A stretch of DNA of 64,000 nt from Kitasatospora sp052076145 (GTDB lineage Bacteria; Actinomycetota; Actinomycetes; Streptomycetales; Streptomycetaceae). The stretch covers positions 7,006,001-7,070,000 of the forward strand of contig NZ_CP197246.1 in assembly GCF_052076145.1 (NCBI RefSeq), read 5' to 3'. Position 1 is the stretch's first letter. Each line of letters starts with the position of its first letter. Below are positions 8,488 through 17,031 of this stretch, in pieces. A model generated the notes under the pieces. It was given only the letters and a program-made list of their open reading frames with translations, was not told the origin of the DNA and ran no database searches. A program made the position numbers and the translations under genes.

Positions 8488-8884
8488 AGGCGTTGCGGCG
8501 GAAGGACTCCGTACCGTCCTGGTCCGGCCCGGAGGTCAGCGCGAACGTCCCGCCCGGGGCGTAGGAGACGTTCCCGGTGAAGGAGAACAACCGGGCCGGT
8601 GTCGTGCTGTTGACCACGTGCTTGCGGATGACGATCGTCCCGGGCGCGGGCGGCTGCGCCACCGCGTAGTAGTAGCAGAAGACGTGGGTCGGCCCGGTCG
8701 GGTAGGCGGCCCGGTCGACGTTGTCGGCACGCTGGTTGTCGACGGAGCAGCGCAGGGTGGCGAAGGAGTAGCGGTCGCCGAGCAGCTGCCGGTTGAGCGG
8801 GTCGGCCGGTGTGCCGCCCTGGATCTGGAGCCGGCGCGCCTGCGCGACCGTGCTGAGGGTGGGGTCGAGGTCGCCCGTGAGCGT
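8488..8884 (-). pseudogene. Fragment of a secreted surface protein
   Basis: A leftward frame of about 130 codons with no start codon near its beginning encodes protein-like sequence: LQIQGGTPADPLNRQLLGD, YSFATLRCSVDNQ, HVFCYYYAV, then IVIRKHVVNST and FSFTGNVSYAPGGTF. The second part resembles repeat modules of Gram-positive surface adhesins, where VRK..V and FSFTGN recur. Both ends are abrupt: an in-frame TGA upstream and the GH54 fragment downstream. I do not recognise the full-length parent. Confidence 0.5.
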
Positions 8885-8979
8885 TCACCGGAGTGGCGGA
8901 CATGGCACCCGGCCGAGCGGGTCTCGGCTCCACGGGCCCGGTCGCGTACTGTGGTCCGAAACCGAGGACGGGAGCGGGA

Positions 8980-10011
8980 GTGGGTACCGACGGTGCCGGG
9001 GCGGACCAGCGTCAACCCGTGATGGCGGATGTGGCGAAGCTGGCGGGGGTGTCCCACCAGACGGTGTCCCGGGTGCTCAACGGCGCGCCGCACGTCCGGC
9101 CGGACACCCGGGACCGGGTGTTGGCCGCCATCCGGGAGTTGGACTACCGGCCGAACTCGGCGGCGCGGGCTCTGGTGACCCGGCGCTCGCAGACCCTGGG
9201 CGTGGTCAGCTTCGACTCGACCCTCTACGGTCCGGCGTCGATGCTGGACGGCATCGAGCGGGCAGCCCGCAGTGCGGGGTACTTCGTGAGCGTGACCAGC
9301 CTGCGCTCGCTGGACGGCCGGTCCGTCCAGGAGGCGGTCGACCGGCTGCGCGACCAGGGCGTGGAAGGCGTGGTCGTGATCGCGCCGCAGGTCTCCGCCG
9401 TCAGCGCGGTGGCCCGGCTGTCCAGTTCGGTGCCGCTGGTCGCGGTCGGCTCGGGTGACCAGACCCGGGTGCCCATGGTGTCGGTGGGCAACCGCTCCGG
9501 TGCCGAGGCGGCGACCAGGTATCTGCTCGACCTCGGCCACCGGACGGTGCGCCACCTGGGCGGGCCGGCCAACTGGCTGGAGAGCCGGGACCGCGAGGAA
9601 GGCTGGCGCCTGACGCTGGAGGCGGCCGGTGCTCCCGTGCCGGAGGTGGAGCGTGGTGACTGGAGTGCCCGCTCGGGCTACCAGGCGGGGCTGCGGATCG
9701 CCGAACTGGCCGAGGTCACCGCCGTCTTCTGCGCCAACGACCACATGGCCCTCGGTCTGCTGCGCGCGCTGCACGAGGCCCGCCGGGCCGTGCCCGGTGA
9801 CATCAGCGTGATCGGCTTCGACGACATCCCGGAGGCGGCGTACTTCAGCCCGCCCCTGACGACCGTGCGACAGGACTTCGGCGAGCTCGGCCGCCGCGCC
9901 CTCGAGCTGCTGGTCGAGGCGCTGGCGGGCGGGGCGCCCTCCCCGGCTCAGGTTCAGATCTCCCCGGAAATGGTGCTGCGGCGCAGTGTGGGCCCGGTCG
10001 GCCGTCGCTGA
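8980..10011 (+). CDS. LacI family transcriptional regulator (copy 2)
   Basis: Repressor of 343 residues with the same helix-turn-helix as the gene at 2345-3379 (AGVSHQTVSRVLNGAPHVRPD) and long identical DNA stretches. It diverges mainly in the ligand-facing core (for example VGSGDQTRVPMVSVGN) and the C-terminal tail. The GTG at 8980 is chosen because GGAGCGGGA lies just upstream; ATG 9022 is a shorter option. An operator at 10054-10067 lies 43 bases after the stop. Identical recognition helices mean copies 1 and 2 should bind the same sites, with ligand response the likely difference. Confidence 0.88.
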   Translation: MGTDGAGADQRQPVMADVAKLAGVSHQTVSRVLNGAPHVRPDTRDRVLAAIRELDYRPNSAARALVTRRSQTLGVVSFDSTLYGPASMLDGIERAARSAGYFVSVTSLRSLDGRSVQEAVDRLRDQGVEGVVVIAPQVSAVSAVARLSSSVPLVAVGSGDQTRVPMVSVGNRSGAEAATRYLLDLGHRTVRHLGGPANWLESRDREEGWRLTLEAAGAPVPEVERGDWSARSGYQAGLRIAELAEVTAVFCANDHMALGLLRALHEARRAVPGDISVIGFDDIPEAAYFSPPLTTVRQDFGELGRRALELLVEALAGGAPSPAQVQISPEMVLRRSVGPVGRR

Positions 10012-10053
10012 GGCGGTGGGCGGGGTTTCCCGGGTCTTGCTCGGGGAACAGAT

Positions 10054-10067
10054 TGTGAACGCTAACA
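10054..10067. promoter_or_regulatory. LacI-type operator before the truncated nuclease-like gene
   Basis: TGTGAACGCTAACA, one lac-like and one TAACA half-site. It is 87 bases upstream of the start at 10154. Confidence 0.65.
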
Positions 10068-10153
10068 AGCTTTTGAGCGAGGCATGGCATGGCTCGACGA
10101 AACCTTCATACGCTTCGGGCACCGGAATCCCGTGTCCTCCGATCGGAGCGCCG

Positions 10154-10909
10154 ATGTCCAAGCCTCGCCCCCGCCATTCCCTTGTCCGTGCCGTCCTCGG
10201 GTGCGCGCTGAGCGCAACCGCGATGCTGGGCGGCGTGATCAGCGCGCCGGCCGCGCAAGCCGTTACCAGGGGCGGATCGTTCTCGGTGCTGACGTACAAC
10301 GTGGCCGGCCTTCCGCAGGTGCTGTCCAGTGCCTCGACCGACCGGCAGAGCAGCACCACCGCCATCGGGAGCCGGCTGGCGCCGTACGACATCGTGAACG
10401 TCCAGGAGGACTTCAACTACCACGCCGCGCTGTACGCCGCCGACTCCCACCCCTACCGCACGGCGACCAGCGGCGGGGCAGCCATCGGCAGCGGCCTCAA
10501 CACCGTGTCCGATCTCCCGTACGACACCGACGACTTCGAGCGGGTCAAGTGGAACGACTGCCAGCTGGACTCCGGTGACTGCCTCACGCCCAAGGGCTTC
10601 ACCTTCATGCGCACCCGGCTGGCCGAGGGCGTGTACGTGGACTTCTACAACCTGCACGCGAACGCGGGCACGGCGGCCGGAGATGAAGCCGCTCGGGCAG
10701 CCAACCTGGCCCAGCTCACCGGGTACATCAAGACCCACTCGGCCAGGAACGCCGTCATGGTGATGGGTGACACCAACACCCGCTACACGCGCGCCGACGA
10801 CACCATCGCCGCCTTCACCGCCGACAACGGGCTGACCGACCCGTGGGTGACCCTGGACCACGGGGGCGTGGCGCCGACCCGCGGGGCGGACCTGCCGCTC
10901 CGCACCTGA
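10154..10909 (+). pseudogene. Secreted endonuclease/exonuclease/phosphatase-fold protein, 3'-truncated
   Basis: Starts at ATG 10154 with GGAG 5 bases upstream. A signal peptide (1-36, cleavage after AAQA) leads into an EEP fold: LTYNVAGLPQ, NVQEDF, FYNLHANAG and VMGDTNTR. Such proteins cleave phosphodiesters in nucleic acids or sphingomyelin-like lipids. The last strand-loop with the catalytic histidine is missing, because at about 10895 the sequence switches to an IS1182 transposase and a chance stop follows at 10909. The protein is probably inactive. Confidence 0.75.
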
Positions 10910-11628
10910 TCACCCACGTGGCCACCACCGACGCCACGGTCACCGACACCGAGATGACCGAAAAGATCCATCAGGGCCTGGCAGCACGGGAGTTGTTGCC
11001 CGGCGAACACGCCGTGGACGCCGGCTACGTCACCGCAGCCCACATCGTCACCGCGCGCGATGAGCACGGTGTCGATCTGCTGGGGCCGGTCGGGCCCGAC
11101 ACCTGCCACGCGAACCATCCGGGCGAGCACTTCGCCCAGAGCGCCTTCACCATCGACTGGGAGCGCCGGCAGGTCACCTGTCCCCAGGGCGCGACGAGCA
11201 TCAGCTGGTCCGACCAGCGAAAGGCGAGCGGCACCCCGCTGGCCCGCATCCACTTCGCCGTCACCGACTGCGCGGCCTGCCCGCTTCGGGCCAAGTGCAC
11301 CACGGCCACGAACGGCAAGTGGGGCCGCAGCCTGACCCTCCTGCCCCGTGAACAGCAAGAAGTCCTCGCTCAACGCCGCGAGGAACAGCAGACCGAGGAG
11401 TGGAAGAAGCGCTACGACATCCGCGCGGGCGTCGAAGGCACCATCTCGCAGGCCGTCCGCCGCACCGGCATCCGCCACACCCGCTGCATCGGCCTGGCCA
11501 AGACCCACCTCGGCAACGTCCTGGCCGCCACCGCGATCAACATCATCCGCTTCGACGCCTGGTTCACCGAGACCCCACTCGGCCAGACCAGAACCTCTCA
11601 CCTCGCCCGCCTCGAACTCGCAGCCTGA
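10905..11628 (+). mobile_element. IS1182-family transposase, 5'-truncated
   Basis: About 240 codons of a DDE transposase C-terminal part: LPGEHAVDAGYVTA, the cysteine cluster CAACPLRAKC and the late YDIRAGVEGTISQAVRR, where the last acidic residue of the DDE triad (E of VEGT) lies. The N-terminal half and left terminal repeat are missing, because the element abuts the broken EEP gene. A short tail after the stop (to about 11680) may hold the right end. It cannot transpose by itself. Confidence 0.8.
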
Positions 11629-11689
11629 AGTGCGATCAAGACAACCGGTTTACGGATTTCCCAACGGAGTCCTTCAGCCAGGGGAGGAG

Positions 11690-11902
11690 TCACGACGACC
11701 TCCAGCCCGGCGGGCGCGACCGCAGGGCTGCGGTCAGCGCCCGTTCCAGCGCGGGCGCGCCGGCGTGGTCGATCTCACCGGTGACGGCCCGGCACCAGCC
11801 CGCGTCACCGGGGGCGAGCCGTACGACCAGGCCGGGCAGGGCGATATCACCGATGGGTGGGAGGAGGGCGGTGACAAGGGCGGGGGCGGGGTGTTCGGGC
11901 AT
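11690..11902 (-). CDS. Small protein of unknown function
   Basis: Seventy codons start at ATG 11902 with a strong ribosome site (GGAGGGA, 7 bases upstream). The sequence (MPEHPAPALVTALLPPIGD, then a mixed helix) matches nothing I recognise. The stop lies close to the presumed IS1182 end, so it may be the N-terminal stub of a longer gene cut by the insertion. Confidence 0.4.
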   Translation of the reverse strand: MPEHPAPALVTALLPPIGDIALPGLVVRLAPGDAGWCRAVTGEIDHAGAPALERALTAALRSRPPGWRSS

Positions 11903-12041
11903 GTCCGGACTCCCTCCAGTGCTGGTGCACGAGCGGACCGGGTCGGTTGGGGCCGACTGTGCGGGCCGGGCGAGGCGCCCGGAGGGGGCCCTCAGATCGG
12001 CGTACCGGCCGACGCGGCCGGCAAGGAGCCTGCAACCATGA

Positions 12042-12195
12042 TCACGTGGTCTGCTGGTCGAGCTGATCGGTCCCGGCCGAGGCCCGTACCCGGACGGCGT
12101 CCGGCGCCCAGGGCTCGACGCGCAGGACCTCTGCGGCGGTGTGCCGTTCCAGACCGCCCGCGCGGATGCTGTAGGGCGAGGTGGCTCCTCCTTCC
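12042..12195 (-). pseudogene. N-terminal fragment of a GH31-like glycosidase
   Basis: Leftward frame encoding YSIRAGGLERHTAAEVLRVEP and PDAVRVRAS. This resembles the first strands of GH31 alpha-xylosidases and alpha-glucosidases from streptomycetes. No start codon remains after the purine-rich GAAGGAGGAGCC, and the frame ends after about 48 codons in unrelated sequence. It follows the deacetylase gene by three bases, so it was once the next gene of that operon. Confidence 0.45.
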
Positions 12196-12198
12196 TCC

Positions 12199-12753
12199 TC
12201 ATCGAGGCGGGACCGGTCCCGGCCGCAGTCCCCGTTCGGCCCAGGCCGCCAGCAGGTGCGGTACGGCCTCGACGGTGGTCCGACGGCCGTGGTCGTGCAT
12301 CAGCACCACGCCGCCCGGCGGTTCGTCCCGGGCGGCGTGCACGATGGCCTCGGCGTCGGCGCCCGCCCAGTCGCGGGTGTCGGTGGTGCACAGCACCTCG
12401 GTGAGTCCGAGTGCCGCCGCGGCGCCGCGCACCCGGGTGTCGGTGTCGCAGTAGGGTGGGCGGAAGAGGGTCGGGTAGCTGCCGGTCATCCGGTGCAACA
12501 GCCGCTGTGGCAACTGGAGTTCACGCCGCAGCGCGTGGTCATCGAGGCCCGGCAGGTGCGGGTGGGTGTGACTGCGGTTGCCCAGCCACATCCCGGCCTC
12601 GTGCAGGGCGCGCAGCAACTCCGGGTGACGGACGACCTGTTCGCCACAGACGAAGAAGGTGGCCCGGACGCCGGCCCGGGTCAGCGCGTCGAGCAGGGCA
12701 GGCGTGCTCTCAGGGTGTGGGCCGTCGTCGAAGGTCAGGGCCACGGTGCTCAT
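12199..12753 (-). CDS. Polysaccharide deacetylase (CE4, NodB fold)
   Basis: Metal-dependent de-N- or O-acetylase of 184 residues. All NodB motifs are visible: TFDDGPHP (base and metal aspartates), the SHTHPH metal histidines, RPPYCDTD, DTRDWAG and LMHDHG. The ATG at 12753 has GAGGGAG 7 bases upstream. There is no signal peptide, unusual for an enzyme acting on polymers; the substrate may be an imported acetylated oligosaccharide. It lies downstream of the two arabinofuranosidase genes and is separated from them by a strong hairpin. Confidence 0.85.
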   Translation of the reverse strand: MSTVALTFDDGPHPESTPALLDALTRAGVRATFFVCGEQVVRHPELLRALHEAGMWLGNRSHTHPHLPGLDDHALRRELQLPQRLLHRMTGSYPTLFRPPYCDTDTRVRGAAAALGLTEVLCTTDTRDWAGADAEAIVHAARDEPPGGVVLMHDHGRRTTVEAVPHLLAAWAERGLRPGPVPPR

Positions 12754-12791
12754 TCGGTGCTCCCTCGGCATGAAGGGGGCTGGGATTCGGA

Positions 12792-12843
12792 ACGGTGCCG
12801 GCGGCGTCGACCAGCAGTAGCTGCTCGACGCCGCCGGCACCGT
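12792..12843 (-). terminator. Strong hairpin between arabinofuranosidase and deacetylase genes
   Basis: Arms of 19 bases (12792-12810 and 12825-12843) pair perfectly, with a small AGCAG/CTGCT stem in the loop. It lies 33 bases after the arabinofuranosidase stop at 12876. Confidence 0.8.
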
Positions 12844-12875
12844 CATCACACCGGCCGCGCCGGGACTGTGTTTCG

Positions 12876-14432
12876 TCAGCTCCAGGGAGAGGCGGTGAGC
12901 CAGCTGGTGTCCTGGGCCCATGAGGACGTGGAGTCCCAGGCGTTGGAGCCGCCGTTGCTCCCGATGTAGGCCGTGAAGTTGTAGTGGCGGAGGTACTTCG
13001 TCGGGAAGTTGACGGACTGGAAGGAGCGGCCGACCCCGCTGTTGCCCGTGGTGGGGCAGAAGGTGGCGTCCTGCGCGAAGGAGCCGCTGCCGGTGTCGGC
13101 GCTCAGGTAGAGCTCGTAGTTGTAGTGGTGCAGGAACTGGCCGGGGTTGTCGACGGACTCGAAGGACAGGCAGGAGCTGTTGGCCAGGCCGGCGCGGGCG
13201 ATCCAGGTGGCGTCGGCCTTGTCGGTGGCCGAGCTGGCGGAGTTGATGTTGGAGATGACGACCTTGTTGTCGGCGTCGTCGTGGCGCAGGTAGTCAGCGG
13301 TGCAGCAGGGGGCGGTGGTGGCCTGCAGGGAGATCCGGGAGCCGGGCGTCAGGGAGCCGGTGCTGGTCGAGGCGCTGCTGTAGCCGGCGGCGGTGATGTT
13401 GGCCTGTACGGCGTTCTCGGTGGCGTCCGACGGGTAGCCCGAGGTCATCACGCCTTCGTAGAAGGTGCCCTGGGCGCCCTTGCTGTTGTCGCCGCCGATG
13501 CCCAGGATGATCGAACCTTCCTTGTGCATCGGGTTGTAGCCGGAGGCGTTGGGGCGCACGCCGCTGTAGAAGGTGGACAGGCTGCCCGACTGCGCGTCGC
13601 CGCCGCGGATGGCCCACTGGTTCGGGGCGCCCTTGACCATGGCGCTCAGAAACCGGTTGGTGACGGTGGGGTCGCCGGCGTTGAAGCGGGTGTTCACGCC
13701 GGAGAACAGGCCGTTCTCCAGGTCGGCCATCACCCAGGGGCCGTTGCCGCTGCCGGAGCCCCAGACATTGTTGTTGCCGAAGTAGACGGCCTCCATGTGG
13801 CCGTTGCCGGTGTCGTGGTCGTTGGTCTCGGCGTTGCCGTAGTCGAAGCAGCAGCCACCGTTGAAGTGCTTGCCGTTGAAGATCGCGTACATGCCCTCGG
13901 ACTGGTCGCCGGTGGCGATGCCGTTGGTGTGGTCGTTGCGGTAGCCGGTGCCGGGGGCCACGTAGACGCCGTACGCCTTGTGGCCGCCGACGGTGACCGG
14001 CGCCTCGAAGGCGTTGGCGAGGTTGTCCGGCCCCCCGGCGGCTCCGCCCGCGGGTGCCTGGGTGAGGCTGTTGCCCTTGCCGGACTCGTCGTAGATGACG
14101 GTGATGACGCAGCTGGTGTTCGCGCAGAAGGCATCCTGCGCGGCGGCGTCGGCGTATCCGCCGGTGCTCAGGACGCCGATGTCCCTGGTCGCGCTGTCGG
14201 AGGCGCGCCTGACCTGGTACAGCGGGCCGCCGTACCCCGCGTACAGGGCCCGGGTGGTGCTGTGCGCCGCGACGCAGGGGGTGCCGCCCGCGGCGTAGAT
14301 GTCGCACGGCTGCTGGGTGGCGGCCTGCGAGTTGCCGGCCGTGGCGGTGAGCAGGCCGGCGGCGAGCACGGCGGTTGTGCCTGCCGAGAGGAGCGCGCGC
14401 CTGGCGCGGCGGATCCACGGTTGCTTGGTCAT
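12876..14432 (-). CDS. Secreted alpha-L-arabinofuranosidase B, GH54 + AbfB domain (copy 1)
   Basis: Releases terminal L-arabinofuranose from arabinan or arabinoxylan outside the cell. It has 518 residues: a signal peptide (1-38, cleavage near SQAA), a GH54 catalytic domain (about 40-370) and an arabinose-binding AbfB/CBM42 domain (about 380-510, with the DYLRHDD, FLHHYNYEL and YLRHYNF repeats). If the vicinal CC pair is numbered 176/177 as in the Aspergillus enzyme, the nucleophile Glu221 falls in ADLENGLF and the acid/base Asp297 in GIGGDNS. ATG 14432 has GAGG upstream. It follows the paralogue at 14579 by 146 bases and is probably co-transcribed. Confidence 0.92.
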   Translation of the reverse strand: MTKQPWIRRARRALLSAGTTAVLAAGLLTATAGNSQAATQQPCDIYAAGGTPCVAAHSTTRALYAGYGGPLYQVRRASDSATRDIGVLSTGGYADAAAQDAFCANTSCVITVIYDESGKGNSLTQAPAGGAAGGPDNLANAFEAPVTVGGHKAYGVYVAPGTGYRNDHTNGIATGDQSEGMYAIFNGKHFNGGCCFDYGNAETNDHDTGNGHMEAVYFGNNNVWGSGSGNGPWVMADLENGLFSGVNTRFNAGDPTVTNRFLSAMVKGAPNQWAIRGGDAQSGSLSTFYSGVRPNASGYNPMHKEGSIILGIGGDNSKGAQGTFYEGVMTSGYPSDATENAVQANITAAGYSSASTSTGSLTPGSRISLQATTAPCCTADYLRHDDADNKVVISNINSASSATDKADATWIARAGLANSSCLSFESVDNPGQFLHHYNYELYLSADTGSGSFAQDATFCPTTGNSGVGRSFQSVNFPTKYLRHYNFTAYIGSNGGSNAWDSTSSWAQDTSWLTASPWS

Positions 14433-14578
14433 GAAGGCCTCTTTCACTGGGTGGGGTGTGAGGTGACCGCCGGCGAACTCCGGTGCCTGGCTGTGCCGGC
14501 GGCGCGGGTCGGGGGGACGCCTCCGGGGCCGGTGCGGGTCCGGCCGTCTTCGGTGGGGGACCCGGGGCGGGCTGCTCG

Positions 14579-16135
14579 TCAGCTCCAGGGGGCGGCGGCG
14601 AGCCAGCTGGTGTCCTGGGCCCACGAGGACGCGGAGTCCCAGGCGTTGGAGCCGCCGTTGCTCGCGATGTAGGCGGTGAAGGCGTAGTGGCGGATGTACT
14701 TGGCCGGGTAGTTGAAGGGCTGGAGGGAGTAACCCGTGCCGCTGTTACCCGACTTGGGGCAGAAGGTGGCGTCGGCGGCGAACTGGGTGGTGTTGTCATT
14801 GGGCTGGAGGTGGAGCTGGAACGCGTAGTGCCTCAGGTAGCTGCCGGACGTGTCGGCCGACTCGAAGGAGACGCAGTTGCTGTTGGCCAGGCCTGCGCGG
14901 ACGATCCAGGTGGCGTCGCCCTTGTCCGTGGCGGAACTGCTTGAGGCCACCGGCGCGATCACGACCTTGTCGTCGCTCGCGTCGTGCCGCAGGTAGTCGG
15001 CGGTGCAGCAGGAGGTGGTGGCTTGCAGCGAGATCCTCGCGCCCGGAGTGAAGGGGGTGGTGGCGGTCGTGTAGCCCGCTGCGGCGATGTTGGCCTGGAC
15101 AGCGGCGTCGGTGGCGTCGGTGGGGTAGCCCTTGACCATCGCGCCCTCGTAGAAGGTGCCCGCGCTGTCGTTGTGGTTGGTCTGGCAGCAGTCGCCGCCG
15201 CTGCCGAGGATGATGGCGCCCTGCTTGTGCATCGGGTTGTAGCCGCTGGGCAGTGAGCCGCTGTAGAGCCTGGTCAGGCTCCCGGACTGGGCGTTGGCGC
15301 CCTGCAGCGCCATCTGGGTGGTGCCGTTGTTCTTGAGCATCGCGGTGGCGAAGCGGCTGGTCTCGGAGACCTGGTTGGTGTTCCAGGCCGTGCTGCCGCC
15401 GGGGAACAGGCCGTCCTCGAGGTCCGCCTGCACCCACGGCCCGGTTCCGCTGCAACCGCCGAACCAGCACGACGTGCCGAAGTTGATCGCGTCCATGGCG
15501 CCGTTGCCGTCGGCCTTGTGGTCGGTCTCGGTGTTGCCGTAGTCGAAGCAGCAGCCGCTGTTGACGTGGGTGCCGCTGGTGACCATGTACTCGCCCTCGG
15601 GCGAGCTTCCGGTCGGCACACCCGAGCCGTTGGCCCAGTAGCTGTTGCCGGGGTTGATGTAGAGCGCGTAGGCCTTCTGGCCGCCCACGGTCAACGCCTC
15701 GGTGGTCGCGGTGGCGGCCGTGTCGGCACCCCCGGTCCCGCCCGGTCCCTGGTAGACCAGGGTGTTGCCGCTGTTGCCTGTCTGGTCGTAGACGCGGGTG
15801 ATGGTGCAGGTGGTGCCCGCGCAGAACGAGTCCTGGGCGGCGGCGTCGGCGACGCCGCCGGCGGACTGCACCCCGATGTTCTGCGACGCGCTGTCCGAGA
15901 TCCGCTGCACCTGGTAGAGCGGGCCGTTGTAGGAGGCGAACAGCGCGCGGGTGGTGCTGTGCGCCGCGACGCACGGCGTGCCGCCCGCGGCGTAGATGTC
16001 ACATGGCTCCTGCGTGGCGGCCCGGGAGGGGCCGGCCAGGGCGAGGATGCCGGTCAAGGCGAGTGCGACAGTGACGAGTGCGGTGAGCAGTCCCCGCAGA
16101 GGTCGGCGATCAGCGCGGAGGGCGGGCGGCGGCAT
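14579..16135 (-). CDS. Secreted alpha-L-arabinofuranosidase B, GH54 + AbfB domain (copy 2)
   Basis: Paralogue of the preceding gene with the same length (518) and layout: a signal peptide with membrane-spanning core (1-38), a GH54 domain and an AbfB domain. The vicinal cysteines, Glu221 (ADLEDGLF) and Asp297 (GSGGDCC) are conserved. Loops around the active site differ, with extra cysteines (CWFGGC and GGDCCQ), suggesting a different side-chain preference. ATG 16135 has GGGAG 7 bases upstream. A perfect LacI operator (16243-16256) lies 108 bases before the start, so it should be induced with the arabinose genes. Confidence 0.92.
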   Translation of the reverse strand: MPPPALRADRRPLRGLLTALVTVALALTGILALAGPSRAATQEPCDIYAAGGTPCVAAHSTTRALFASYNGPLYQVQRISDSASQNIGVQSAGGVADAAAQDSFCAGTTCTITRVYDQTGNSGNTLVYQGPGGTGGADTAATATTEALTVGGQKAYALYINPGNSYWANGSGVPTGSSPEGEYMVTSGTHVNSGCCFDYGNTETDHKADGNGAMDAINFGTSCWFGGCSGTGPWVQADLEDGLFPGGSTAWNTNQVSETSRFATAMLKNNGTTQMALQGANAQSGSLTRLYSGSLPSGYNPMHKQGAIILGSGGDCCQTNHNDSAGTFYEGAMVKGYPTDATDAAVQANIAAAGYTTATTPFTPGARISLQATTSCCTADYLRHDASDDKVVIAPVASSSSATDKGDATWIVRAGLANSNCVSFESADTSGSYLRHYAFQLHLQPNDNTTQFAADATFCPKSGNSGTGYSLQPFNYPAKYIRHYAFTAYIASNGGSNAWDSASSWAQDTSWLAAAPWS

Positions 16136-16242
16136 ATCTGGACTCCCTTGTTCGATGCGGTGCCTGAAGCCTCGTCTTGCCTGAATCGGCGCCGCGCCTG
16201 CCCCCGGAGGGCGGTCCGATCCGGCCTCGTACTCCCAAGTAG

Positions 16243-16256
16243 TGTTAGCGCTAACA
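16243..16256. promoter_or_regulatory. LacI-type operator of the arabinofuranosidase genes
   Basis: TGTTAGCGCTAACA, a perfect palindrome and the best example of the motif in the window. It lies upstream of the leftward GH54 gene pair. Confidence 0.8.
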
Positions 16257-16809
16257 ATTACGCCGCCAGGAAGGCCCGGCGTTTCAGCGCTGTCGCCGCG
16301 TCAGGAGTGCGTTGTGGCCATCACTATCAAGTAGGCGCAGAAGCCCAGTCAAGGCTTGTGCATTCCCGACCTGATAGCCGCGCGCACACGCAGCAGGATG
16401 AGGACGGCTGCCGGAAAGCGGCCTCGGCTCGACCCGCGACGGCTTGAGAGTGTCCCTCCAGGTCCGGGTCGAACTGGTGCGACAGGCAGTGGATCGCCAG
16501 CTCAGACGGGGAGCGCTCGGTCCGGCGGGCCCGGTCATCCAAGGCCGGCGTCACCTGCCCGAGCCGCACGTCCTGGACCACACCGGCTGTGGGGGTGCTC
16601 CCCTGGGGTGATCTACGGCCTGCCGACCGGCGTGGTGTGGGGCGCCGTTGCCGAGGGCGGTCCGTGGCAGGACGACGGGCTCCGCCGCAGGCCAGGCCCC
16701 CTCTCGTGCCGCCGACGGCCGTCGTGCCTCCGGAGGCGGCGGGTCGGGCCGCGACCGTGTTTCGTGGCCATGGACGGCGGGTTACGGAGCCATGTCTTGA
16801 CAGGCAAAT
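16257..16809. other. Intergenic region between divergent arabinose operons
   Basis: About 550 bases bounded by two operators. Open frames on both strands lack ribosome sites and recognisable protein patterns. I see no gene here; it may contain decayed sequence as well as promoters. Confidence 0.5.
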
Positions 16810-16823
16810 TGTTAACGCTCACA
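16810..16823. promoter_or_regulatory. LacI-type operator of the araBDA operon
   Basis: TGTTAACGCTCACA, flanked by aatt on both sides, as in the lac operator. It lies 209 bases before the araB start. Confidence 0.75.
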
Positions 16824-17031
16824 ATTCCCGGAGCGCCCCGCGCCACAACACCGGAGCTTCCTGCCCCCGGCGGCGACGGCGATGGCGGCGGTGCGCGCTC
16901 CCAGGACCCCGTTTCCGCAACTCTGAGGGTAGGTGCGGAACGGGCCTGCCGGGCCGCCGAGCCCCACAACCCAGTGTGGGTGACTCGGCCGGCCCGGCTC
17001 CCACCGCCGCACCGGACGAAGGACTGATGAC

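Noticed and set aside
16257..16809. Small proteins on either strand between the two arabinose operators.
   Set aside because: No ribosome sites, no recognisable patterns, and frames overlap each other on both strands.
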